Origin: Sipunculus nudus
Taxonomy: Eukaryota > Annelida > Sipuncula > Golfingiida > Sipunculidae
Length of the DNA: 64,000 nt
Direction of reading: 5' to 3'
Assembly: GCA_026874595.1 (NCBI GenBank)
Contig: CM049317.1
Coordinates: 62,285,118 to 62,349,117 of the forward strand
The number at the start of each line of letters is the position of its first letter. The first letter of the stretch is position 1. Below the pieces are notes generated by a model. That model had not been told where the DNA came from and made no database searches. It was given only the letters and a program-made list of their open reading frames with translations. Positions 36,501-49,024 of this stretch are shown piece by piece. The translations under genes were made by a program, and so were the position numbers.

Positions 36501-39500
36501 ACTTTTTTAAAAATTGCAGAATTATACATTATCGGTTTTGATCGAACGATATTGCCCTTACTTTTGATATTAATGTTCACTTTCCGGGACTACTGTGTAG
36601 CCAGGGGACCCGTCTGTCACCATATGGTTCTTATCAGTGTGTATTTTTAGGAAAATGCTGCATTTCTGTTGTGATTTTGCCGTAAGCAAAGAATTAGCAA
36701 AGCATCAGCAAAGTGTAAGCAAAGGGATTATGCCTTCATAGTTGCTTTTTTTCACCATTTTCTGAAGAAATCATGTATTTTCGGACTTTGCGGGGGTCTA
36801 ATAATGTCAGAAATGGTAAAACATTGTAGGTAAATTGTGTTAAAATTGGAAAATGGGTCAAAGAAATCAATAAATGACTTTTTTAAAAATTGCAGAATTA
36901 TACATTACCGGTTTTGATTGAACAATATTGCCCTTACTTTTGATATTAATGTTCACCAACCGGGACTGCTGTGTAGCCAGGGGACCCGTCTGTCCCCATA
37001 TGTGTCATATCAGTGTGTTTTTTTAGGAAAATGCTGCATTTCTGTTGTGATTTTGCCGTAAGCAAAGAATTAGCAAAGCATCAGCAAGGTGTAAGCAAAG
37101 GGATTATGCCTTCATAATTGCTCTTTGGCACCATTTTCTGAAAAAAATAATGTATTTTTGGGCTTTGCGGGGGTCTAATAATGTCAGAAATGGTAAAACA
37201 CTGTAGGTAAATTCTGTTAAAATTAGAAAATGGGTCCCAGGAATCAATAAATGACTTTTTTAAAGGAGCAGAATTATACATTTATGGTTTTCATTGAACG
37301 ATATTGCTCTTACTTTTGATATTAATGTTCACTAACCGGGACTGCTGTGTAGCCAGGGGACCCGTCTGTCACCATATGGGTCATATCAGTGTGTATTTAT
37401 AGGAAAATGCTGTATTTCTGTTGTGATTTTGCCGTAAGCAAAGAATTAGCAAAGCATCAGCAAGGTGTAAGCAAAGGGATTATGCCTTCATAATTGCTCT
37501 TTGGCACCATTTTCTGAAGAAATCATGTATTTTTGGACTTAGCGGGGGTCTAATAATGTCAGAAATGGTAAAACACTGTAGGTAATTGTGTTAAAATTGG
37601 AAAATGGGTCCAAGAAATCAATAAATAACTTTTTTAAAAATTGCAGAATTATACATTATCGGTTTTGATCGAACGATATTGCCCTTACTTTTGATATTAA
37701 TGTTAACTTTCCGGGACTGCTGTGTAGCCAGGGGACCCGTCTGTCACCATATGGTTCTTATCAGTGTGTATTTTTAGGAAAATGCTGCATTTCTGTTGTG
37801 ATTTTGCCGTAAGCAAAGAATTAGCAAAGCATCAGCAAAGTGTAAGCAAAGGGATTATGCCTTCATAGTTGCTTTTTTTCACCATTTTCTGAAGAAATCA
37901 TGTATTTTCGGACTTTGCGGGGGTCTAATAATGTCAGAAATGGTAAAACATTGTAGGTAAATTGTGTTAAAATTGGAAAATGGGTCAAAGAAATCAATAA
38001 ATGACTTTTTAAAAAATTGCAGAATTATACATTACCGGTTTTGATTGAACAATATTGCCCTTACTTTTGATATTAATGTTCACTAACCGGGACTGCTGTG
38101 TAGCCAGGGGACCCGTCTGTCCCCATATGGGTCATATCAGTGTGTTTTTTTAGGAAAATGCTGCATTTCTGTTGTGATTTTGCCGTAAGCAAAGAATTAG
38201 CAAAGCATCAGCAAGGTGTAAGCAAAGGGATTATGCCTTCATAATTGCTCTTTGGCACCATTTTCTGAAGAAATCATGTATTTTTGGACTTAGCGGGGGT
38301 CTAATAATGTCAGAAATGGTGAAACACTGTAGGTAAATTCTGTTAAAATTAGAAAATGGGTCCCAGGAATCAATAAATGACTTTTTTAAAGTAGCAGAAT
38401 TATACATTTGTGGTTTTGATTGAACGGTATTGCCCTTACTTTTGATATTAATGTTCACTAACCGGGACTGCTGTGTAGCCAGGGGACCCGTCTGTTTCCG
38501 TATGGGTCATATCAGTGTGTATTTAGAGGAAAATGCTGCATTTCTGTTGCGATTTTGCCGTAAGCAAAGAATAAGCAAAGCATCAGCAAAGTGTAAGCAA
38601 AGGGATTATGCCTTCATAATTGCTTTTTGGCACCATTTTCTGAAGAAATAATGTTTTTTAGGTATTGCGGGGGTCTAATAATGTCTGAAATGGTGAAACA
38701 CTGTAGGTAAATTGTGTTAAAATTGGAAAATGGGTCAAAGAAATCAATAAATGACTTTTTTAAAAATAGCAGAATTATACATTTCCGGTTTTGATCGAAC
38801 GATATTGCCCTTACTTTTGATATTAATGTTCACTAACCGGGACTGCTGTGTAGCCAGGGGACCCGTCTGTTTCCATATGGGTCATATCAGTGTGTATTTT
38901 TAGGAAAATGCTGCATTTCTGTTAAGATTTTGCCATAAGCAAAGAAAAAGCAAAGCATCAGCAAAGTGTAAGCAAAGGGATTATGCTTTCATAGTTGATT
39001 TTTTTCACCATTTTCTGAAGAAATCATGTATTTTTGGACTTTGCGGGGGTCTAATAATGTCAGAAATGGTAAAACACTGTAGGTAAATTGTGTTAAATTG
39101 GAAAATGGGTCCAAGAAATCAATAAATGACTTTTTAAAAATAGCAGAATTATACATTATCGGTTTTGATCCAACGATATTGCCCTCACTTTTGATATTAA
39201 TGTTCACTATGCGGGACTGCTGTGTAGCCAGGGGACCCGTCTGTCACCATATGCTTCTTATCAGTGTTTATTTTTAGGAAAATGCTGCATTTCTGTTGTG
39301 ATTTTGCCGTAAGCACAGAATAAGCAAAGCATCAGCAAAGTGTAAGCAAAGGGATTATGCCTTCATAATTGCTTTTCGGCACCATTTTCTGAAAAAATAA
39401 TGTATTTTTCGGCTTTGCGGGGGTCTAATAATGTCAGAAATGGTAAAACACTGTAGGTAAATTCTGTTAAAATTAGAAAATGGGTCCCAGGAATCAATAA

Positions 39501-40011
39501 ATGACTTTTTTATAGTAGCAGAATTATACATTTATGGTTTTCATTGAACGATATTGCTCTTACTTTTGATATTAATGTTCACTAACCGGGACTGCTGTGT
39601 AGCCAGGGGACCCGTCTGTCACCATATGGTTCTTATCAGTGTGTATTTATAGGAAAATGCTGCATTTCTGTTGTGATTTTGCCGTAAGCAAAGAATTAGC
39701 AAAGCATCAGCAAGGTGTAAGCAAAGGGATTATGCCTTCATAATTGCTCTTTGGCACCATTTTCTGAAGAAATAATGTATTTTTGGACTTTGCGGGGGTC
39801 TAATAATGTCAGAAATGGTAAAACACTGTAGGTAAATTGTGTTAAAATTGGAAAATGGGTCCAAGAAATCAATAAATGACTTTTTTAAAAATTGCAGAAT
39901 TATACATTATCGGTTTTGATCGAACGATATTGCCCTTACTTTTGATATTAATGTTCACTTTCCGGGACTGCTGTGTAGCCAGGGGACCCGTCTGTCACCA
40001 TATGGTTCTTA
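33526..40011. repeat. Variable module Va, complete (alpha2)
   Basis: 6,486 bp: 17 monomers plus the 94-bp piece. It includes the two monomers missing from alpha1 (between GCGATGGTC near 35,662 and GCGGGGGTC near 36,414). Within it the closing block (38,231-40,011) is a diverged version of the block in M at 31,745-33,525, with the same internal spacings of 758 and 1,023 bp between matching landmarks, so M and Va share an older duplicated segment. Confidence 0.85.
34454..34641. repeat. 94-bp partial duplication (alpha2)
   Basis: Identical arrangement to alpha1 and alpha3, with the same microhomology join. Confidence 0.9.
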
Positions 40012-43000
40012 TCAGTGTGTATTTTTAGGAAAATGCTGCATTTCTGTTAAGATTTTGCCATAAGCAAAGAAAAAGCAAAGCATCAGCAAAGTGTAAGCTA
40101 AGGGATTATGCCTACATAGTTGCTTTTTTTCACCATTTTCTGAAGAAATCATGTATTTTTGGACTTTGCGGGGGTCTAATAATGTCAGAAATGGTAAAAC
40201 ATTGTAGGTAAATTGTGTTAAAATTGGAAAATGGGTCCAATAAATCAATAAATGACTTTTTTCAAAAGAGCAGAATTATACATTATCGGTTTTGATCGAA
40301 CGATATTGCCCTTACTTTTGATATTAATGTTCACTTTCCGGGACTGCTGTGTAGCCAGGGGACCCGTCTGTCACCATATGGTTCTTATCAGTGTGTATTT
40401 TTAGGAAAATGCTGCATTTCTGTTGTGATTTTGCCGTAAGCAAAGAATTAGCAAAGCATCAGCAAAGTGTAAGCAAAGGGATTATGCCTTCATAGTTGCT
40501 TTTTTTCACCATTTTCTGAAGAAATCATGTATTTTCGGACTTTGCGGGGGTCTAATAATGTCAGAAATGGTAAAACATTGTAGGTAAATTGTGTTAAAAT
40601 TGGAAAATGGGTCAAAGAAATCAATAAATGACTTTTTTTAAAAATTGCAGAATTATACATTACCGGTTTTGATTGAACAATATTGCCCTTACTTTTGATA
40701 TTAATGTTCACTAACCGGGACTGCTGTGTAGCCAGGGGACCCGTCTGTCCCCATATGGGTCATATCAGTGTGTATTTTTAGGAAAATGCTGCATTTCTGT
40801 TAAGATTTTGCCATAAGCAAAGAAAAAGCAAAGCATCAGCAAAGTGTAAGCTAAGGGATTATGCCTACATAGTTGCTTTTTTTCACCATTTTCTGAAGAA
40901 ATCATGTATTTTTGGACTTTGCGGGGGTCTAATAATGTCAGAAATGGTAAAACATTGTAGGTAAATTGTGTTAAAATTGGAAAATGGGTCCAATAAATCA
41001 ATAAATGACTTTTTTAAAAAGAGCAGAATTATACATTATCGGTTTTGATCGAACGATATTGCCCTTACTTTTGATATTAATGTTCACTATCCGGGACTGC
41101 TGTGTAGCCAGGGAACCCGTCTGTCACCATTTGGTTCTTATCAGTGTGTATTTTTAGGAAAATGCTGCATTTCTGTTGTGATTTTTCCGTAAGCAAAGAT
41201 TTAGCAAAGCATCAGCAAAGTGTAAGCAAAGGGATTATGCTTTCATAGTTGATTTTTTTCACCATTTTCTGAAGAAATCATGTATTTTTGGACTTTGCGG
41301 GGGTCTAATAATGTCAGAAATGGTAAAACACTGTAGGTAAATTGTGTTAAAATTGGAAAATGGGTCCAAGAAATCAATAAATGACTTTTTAAAAATAGCA
41401 GAATTATACATTATCGGTTTTGATCGAACGATATTGCCCTCACTTTTGATATTAATGTTCACTATGCGGGACTGCTGTGTAGCCAGGGGACCCGTCTGTC
41501 ACCATATGGGTCATATCAGTGTGTTTTTTAGTAAAATGCTGCATTTCTTTTGAGATTTTGCCGTAAGCAAAGAATTAGCAAAGCATCAGCAAGGTGTAAG
41601 CAAAGGGATTATGCCTTCATAATTGCTCTTTGGCACCATTTTCTGAAGAAATCATGTATTTTCGGACTTTGCGGGGGTCTAATAATGTCAGAAATGGTAA
41701 AACATTGTAGGTAAATTGTGTTAAAATTGGAAAATGGGTCAAAGAAATCAATAAATGACTTTTTTAAAAATTGCAGAATTATACATTACCGGTTTTGATT
41801 GAACAATATTGCCCTTACTTTTGATATTAATGTTCACTAACCGGGACTGCTGTGTAGCCAGGGGACCCGTCTGTCCCCATATGGGTCATATCAGTGTGTT
41901 TTTTAGGAAAATGCTGCATTTCTTTTGAGATTTTGCCGTAAGCAAAGAATTAGCAAAGCATCAGCAAGGTGTAAGCAAAGGGATTATGCCTTCATAATTG
42001 CTCTTTGGCACCATTTTCTGAAGAAATAATGTATTTTTGGACTTTGCGGGGGTCTAATAATGTCAGAAATGGTAAAACACTGTAGGTAAATTGTGTTAAA
42101 ATTGGAAAATGGGTCCAAGAAATCAATAAATGACTTTTTTAAAAATTGCAGAATTATACATTTTCGGTTTTGATCGAACGATATTGCCCTTACTTTTGAT
42201 ATTAATGTTCACTTTCCGGGACTGCTGTGTAGCCAGGGGACCCGTCTGTCACCATATGGTTCTTATCAGTGTGTATTTTTAGGAAAATGCTGCATTTCTG
42301 TTGTGATTTTGCCGTAAGCAAAGAATTAGCAAAGCATCAGCAAAGTGTAAGCAAAGGGATTATGCCTTCATAGTTGCTTTTTTTCACCATTTTCTGAAGA
42401 AATCATGTATTTTCGGACTTTGCGGGGGTCTAATAATGTCAGAAATGGTAAAACACTGTAGGTAAATTGTGTTTAAATTGGAAAATGGGTCAAAGAAATC
42501 AATAAATGACTTTTTAAAAAATTGCAGAATTATACATTACCGGTTTTGATTGAACAATATTGCCCTTACTTTTGATATTAATGTTCACTAACCGGGACTG
42601 CTGTGTAGCCAGGGGACCCGTCTGTCCCCATATGGGTCATATCAGTGTGTTTTTTTAGGAAAATGCTGCATTTCTGTTGTGATTTTGCCGTAAGCAAAGA
42701 ATTAGCAAAGCATCAGCAAGGTGTAAGCAAAGGGATTATGCCTTCATAATTGCTCTTTGGCACCATTTTCTGAAGAAATAATGTATTTTTGGACTTTGCG
42801 GGGGTCTAATAATGTCAGAAATGGTAAAACACTGTAGGTAAATTGTGTTAAAATTGGAAAATGGGTCCAAGAAATCAATAAATGACTTTTATAAAAATTG
42901 CAGAATTATACATTTTCGGTTTTGATCGAACGATATTGCCCTTACTTTTGATACTAATGTTCACTAACCGGGACTGCTGTGTAGCCAGGGGACCCGTCTG

Positions 43001-44892
43001 TCACCATATGGGTCATATCAGTGTGTTTTTTTAGGAAAATGCTGCATTTCTGTTGTGATTTTGCCGTAAGCAAAGAATAAGCAAAGCATCAGCAAAGTGT
43101 AAGCAAAGGGATTATGCCTTCATAATTGCTTTTTGGCACCATTTTCTGAAGAAATAATGTATTTTTGGGCTTTGTGGGGGTCTGATAATGTCAGAAATGG
43201 TGAAACACTGTAGGTAAATTCTGTTAAAATTAGAAAATGGGTCCCAGGAATCAATAAATGACTTTTTTAAAGTAGCAGAATTATACATTTGTGGTTTTGA
43301 TTGAACGGTATTGCCCTTACTTTTGATATTAATGTTCACTAACCGGGACTGCTGTGTAGCCAGGGGACCCGTCTGTTTCCGTATGGGTCATATCAGTGTG
43401 TATTTAGAGGAAAATGCTGCATTTCTGTTGCGATTTTGCCGTAAGCAAAGAATAAGCAAAGCATCAGCAAAGTGTAAGCAAAGGGATTATGCCTTCATAA
43501 TTGCTTTTTGGCACCATTTTCTGAAGAAATAATGTTTTTTAGGTATTGCGGGGGTCTAATAATGTCTGAAATGGTGAAACACTGTAGGTATATTGTGTTA
43601 AAATTGGAAAATGGGTCAAAGAAATCAATAAATGACTTTTTTAAAAATAGCAGAATTATACATTTCCGGTTTTGATCGAACGATATTGCCCTTACTTTTG
43701 ATATTAATGTTCACTAACCGGGACTGCTGTGTAGCCAGGGGACCCGTCTGTTTCCATATGGGTCATATCAGTGTGTATTTTTAGGAAAATGCTGCATTTC
43801 TGTTAAGATTTTGCCATAAGCAAATAAAAAGCAAAGCATCAGCAAAGTGTAAGCAAAGGGATTATGCTTTCATAGTTGATTTTTTTCACCATTTTCTGAA
43901 GAAATCATGTATTTTTGGACTTTGCGGGGGTCTAATAATGTCAGAAATGGTAAAACACTGTAGGTAAATTGTGTTAAATTGGAAAATGGGTCCAAGAAAT
44001 CAATAAATGACTTTTTAAAAATAGCAGAATTATACATTATCGGTTTTGATCGAACGATATTGCCCTCACTTTTGATATTAATGTTCACTATGCGGGACTG
44101 CTGTATAGCCAGGGGACCCGTCTGTCACCATATGCTTCTTATCAGTGTTTATTTTTAGGAAAATGCTGCATTTCTGTTGTGATTTTGCCGTAAGCACAGA
44201 ATAAGCAAAGCATCAGCAAAGTGTAAGCAAAGGGATTATGCCTTCATAATTGCTTTTCGGCACCATTTTCTGAAAAAATAATGTATTTTTCGGCTTTGCG
44301 GGGGTCTAATAATGTCAGAAATGGTAAAACACTGTAGGTAAATTCTGTTAAAATTAGAAAATGGGTCCCAGGAATCAATAAATGACTTTTTTATAGTAGC
44401 AGAATTATACATTTATGGTTTTCATTGAACGATATTGCTCTTACTTTTGATATTAATGTTCACTAACCGGGACTGCTGTGTAGCCAGGGGACCCGTCTGT
44501 CACCATATGGTTCTTATCAGTGTGTATTTATAGGAAAATGCTGCATTTCTGTTGTGATTTTGCCGTAAGCAAAGAATTAGCAAAGCATCAGCAAGGTGTA
44601 AGCAAAGGGATTATGCCTTCATAATTGCTCTTTGGCACCATTTTCTGAAGAAATAATGTATTTTTGGACTTTGCGGGGGTCTAATAATGTCAGAAATGGT
44701 AAAACACTGTAGGTAAATTGTGTTAAAATTGGAAAATGGGTCCAAGAAATCAATAAATGACTTTTTTAAAAATTGCAGAATTATACATTATCGGTTTTGA
44801 TCGAACGATATTGCCCTTACTTTTGATATTAATGTTCACTTTCCGGGACTGCTGTGTAGCCAGGGGACCCGTCTGTCACCATATGGTTCTTA
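40012..44892. repeat. Common module M, copy 4 (beta type)
   Basis: 4,881 bp. Beta markers: C at 40,263, T at 41,528 and G at 42,720. Aligns to copy 2 at offset 28,468 and to copy 6 at offset 20,380. Confidence 0.85.
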
Positions 44893-47800
44893 TCAGTGTG
44901 TATTTTTAGGAAAATGCTGCATTTCTGTTAAGATTTTGCCATAAGCAAAGAAAAAGCAAAGCATCAGCAAAGTGTAATCTAAGGGATTATGCCTACATAG
45001 TTGCTTTTTTTCACCATTTTCTGAAGAAATCATGTATTTTTGGACTTTGCGGGGGTCTAATAATGTCAGAAATGGTAAAACATTGTAGGTAAATTGTGTT
45101 AAAATTGGAAAATGGGTCCAATAAATCAATAAATGACTTTTTTAAAAAGAGCAGAATTATACATTATCGGTTTTGATCGAACGATATTGCCCTTACTTTT
45201 GATATTAATGTTCACTATCCGGGACTGCTGTGTAGCCAGGGGACCCGTCTGTCACCATTTGGTTCTTATCAGTGTGTATTTTTAGGAAAATGCTGCATTT
45301 CTGTTGTGATTTTGCCGTAAGCAAAGAATTAGCAAAGCATCAGCAAGGTGTAAGCAAAGGGATTATGCCTTCATAATTGCTCTTTGGCACCATTTTCTGA
45401 AGAAATAATGTATTTTTGGACTTTGCGGGGGTCTAATAATGTCAGAAATGGTAAAACACTGTAGGTAAATTGTGTTAAAATTGGAAAATGGGTCCAAGAA
45501 ATCAATAAATGACTTTTTTAAAAATTGCAGAATTATACATTTTCGGTTTTGATCGAACGATATTGCCCTTACTTTTGATATTAATGTTCACTATCCGGGA
45601 CTGCTGTGTAGCCAGGGGACCCGTCTGTCACCATTTGGTTCTTATCAGTGTGTATTTTTAGGAAAATGCTGCATTTCTGTTGTGATTTTGCCGTAAGCAA
45701 AGATTTAGCAAAGCATCAGCAAAGTGTAAGCAAAGGGATTATGCTTTCATAGTTGCTTTTTTTCACCATTTTCTGAAGAAATCATGTATTTTTGGACTTT
45801 GCGGGGGTCTAATAATGTCAGAAATGGTAAAACACTGTAGGTAAATTGTGTTGAAATTGGAAAATGGGTCCAAGAAATCAATAAATGACTTTTTAAAAAT
45901 AGCAGAATTATACATTATCGGTTTTGATCGAACGATATTGCCCTCACTTTTGATATTAATGTTCACTATGCGGGACTGCTGTGTAGCCAGGGGACCCGTC
46001 TGTCACCATATGGGTCATATCAGTGTGTTTTTTAGTAAAATGCTGCATTTCTTTTGAGATTTTGCCGTAAGCAAAGAATTAGCAAAGCATCAGCAAGGTG
46101 TAAGCAAAGGGATTATGCCTTCATAATTGCTCTTTGGCACCATTTTCTGAAGAAATCATGTATTTTCGGACTTTGCGGGGGTCTAATAATGTCAGAAATG
46201 GTAAAACATTGTAGGTAAATTGTGTTAAAATTGGAAAATGGGTCAAAGAAATCAATAAATGACTTTTTTAAAAATTGCAGAATTATACATTACCGGTTTT
46301 GATTGAACAATATTGCCCTTACTTTTGATATTAATGTTCACTAACCGGGACTGCTGTGTAGCCAGGGGACCCGTCTGTCCCCATATGGGTCATATCAGTG
46401 TGTTTTTTAGGAAAATGCTGCATTTCTTTTGAGATTTTGCCGTAAGCAAAGAATTAGCAAAGCATCAGCAAGGTGTAAGCAAAGGGATTATGCCTTCATA
46501 ATTGCTCTTTGGCACCATTTTCTGAAGAAATAATGTATTTTTGGACTTTGCGGGGGTCTAATAATGTCAGAAATGGTAAAACACTGTAGGTAAATTGTGT
46601 TAAAATTGGAAAATGGGTCCAAGAAATCAATAAATGACTTTTTTAAAAATTGCAGAATTATACATTATCGGTTTTGATCGAACGATATTTCCCTTACTTT
46701 TGATATTAATGTTCACTTTCCGGGACTGTTGTGCAGCCAGGGGACCCATCTGTCACCATATGGTTCTTATCAGTGTGTATTTTTAGGAAAATGCTGCATT
46801 TCTGTTGTGATTTTGCCGTAAGCAAAGAATTAGCAAAGCATCAGCAAGGTGTAAGCAAAGGTATTATGCCTTCATAATTGCTTTTTGGCACCATTTTCTG
46901 AAGAAATAATGTATTTTTGGACTTTGTGGGGGTCTTATAATGTCAGAAATGGTAAAACATTGTAAGTTAATCGTGTTAAAATGGAAGATGGGTCCAAGAA
47001 ATCAATAAATGACTTTTTTTAAAAATAGAAGAATTATACATTTGCGGTTTTGATTGAACGATATTGGCCTTACTTTTGATATTAATGTTCACTATCCGGG
47101 ACTGCTGTGTAGCCAGGGGACCCGTCTGTCACCATATGGTTCATATCAGTGTGCATTTTTAGGAAAATGCTGCATTTCTGTTGTGATTTTGCTGTAAGCA
47201 AAGAATAAGCAAAGCATCAGCAAAGTGTAAGCAAAGGGATTATGCCTACATAGTTGCTTTTTTTCACCATTTTCTGAAGAAATCATGTATTTTTGGACTT
47301 TGCGGGGGTCTAATAATGTCAGAAATGGTAAAACATTGTAGGTAAATTGTGTTAAAATTGGAAAATGGGTCCAATAAATCAATAAATGACTTTTTTAAAA
47401 ATAGCAGAATTATACATTATCGGTTTTGATCGAACGATATTGCCCTTACTTTTGATATTAATGTTCACTATGCGGGACTGCTGTGTAGCCAGGGGAACCG
47501 TCTGTCACCATTTGGGTCATATCAGTGTGTATTTTTAGGAAAATGCTGCATTTCTGTTGTGATTTTGCCGTAAGCAAAGAATAAGCAAAGCATCAGCAAA
47601 GTGTAAGCAAAGGGATTATGCCTTCATAATTGCTTTTTGGCACCATTTTCTGAAGAAATAATGTATTTTTTTGGCATTGCGGGGGTCTAATAATGTCAGA
47701 AATGGTGAAACACTGTAGGTAAATTGTGTTTAAATTGGAAAATGGGTCAAAGAAATCAATAAATGACTTTTTAAAAAATTGCAGAATTATACATTACCGG

Positions 47801-49024
47801 TTTTGATTGAACAATATTGCCCTTACTTTTGATATTAATGTTCACTAACCGGGACTGCTGTGTAGCCAGGGGACCCGTCTGTCCCCATATGGGTCATATC
47901 AGTGTGTTTTTTTAGGAAAATGCTGCATTTCTGTTGTGCTTTTGCCGTAAGCAAAGAATTAGCAAAGCATCAGCAAGGTGTAAGCAAAGGGATTATGCCT
48001 TCATAATTGCTCTTTGGCACCATTTTCTGAAGAAATAATGTATTTTTGGACTTTGCGGGGGTCTAATAATGTCAGAAATGGTAAAACACTGTAGGTAAAT
48101 TGTGTTAAAATTGGAAAATGGGTCCAAGAAATCAATAAATGACTTTTATAAAAATTGCAGAATTATACATTTTCGGTTTTGATCGAACGATATTGCCCTT
48201 ACTTTTGATACTAATGTTCACTAACCGGGACTGCTATGTAGCCAGGGGACCCGTCTGTCCCCATATGGGTCATATCAGTGTGTATTTTTAGGAAAATGCT
48301 GCATTTCTGTTGTGATTTTGCCGTAAGCAAAGAATAAGCAAAGCATCAGCAAAGTGTAAGCAAAGGGATTATGCCTTCATAATTGCTTTTTGGCACCATT
48401 TTCTGAAGAAATAATGTATTTTTGGGCTTTGTGGGGGTCTGATAATGTCAGAAATGGTGAAACACTGTAGGTAAATTCTGTTAAATTAGAAAATGGGTCC
48501 CAGGAATCAATAAATGACTTTTTTATAGTAGCAGAATTATACATTTATGGTTTTCATTGAACGATATTGCTCTTACTTTTGATATTAATGTTCACTAACC
48601 GGGACTGCTGTGTAGCCAGGGGACCCGTCTGTCACCATATGGTTCTTATCAGTGTGTATTTATAGGAAAATGCTGCATTTCTGTTGTGATTTTGCCGTAA
48701 GCAAAGAATTAGCAAAGCATCAGCAAGGTGTAAGCAAAGGGATTATGCCTTCATAATTGCTCTTTGGCACCATTTTCTGAAGAAATAATGTATTTTTGGA
48801 CTTTGCGGGGGTCTAATAATGTCAGAAATGGTAAAACACTGTAGGTAAATTGTGTTAAAATTGGAAAATGGGTCCAAGAAATCAATAAATGACTTTTTTA
48901 AAAATTGCAGAATTATACATTATCGGTTTTGATCGAACGATATTGCCCTTACTTTTGATATTAATGTTCACTTTCCGGGACTGCTGTGTAGCCAGGGGAC
49001 CCGTCTGTCACCATATGGTTCTTA
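44893..49024. repeat. Variable module Vb, compact form (beta2)
   Basis: 4,132 bp, 11 monomers, no 94-bp piece. It carries the same private Vb markers as 16,425-20,164 (changed core near 46,728, GTTAATCGTG near 46,968, GGGGAACCG near 47,495). It then passes through hybrid junction J1 (48,460-48,525) straight into the TATAGTAG monomer and the next M. This is probably the parental form from which the expanded beta1 arose. Confidence 0.85.
48460..48525. other. Hybrid-monomer junction J1 (beta2 copy)
   Basis: Same join as at 19,992-20,057, including the one-base deletion giving GTTAAATTAGA. Here the hybrid monomer continues normally into CACCATATGGTTC. Confidence 0.75.

Larger units (their letters stand above)
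28645..49024. repeat. Complete 20,380-bp super-unit (alpha2 + beta2)
   Basis: alpha2 (11,367 bp) followed by beta2 (9,013 bp), together 54 monomers plus 94 bp. The next super-unit starts at 49,025. Sequence from about 28,113 to 43,620 repeats at an offset of 20,380 bp as 48,493 to 64,000, about 15.5 kb. I found no difference in the stretches I compared by eye, which was not every base. Confidence 0.85.
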
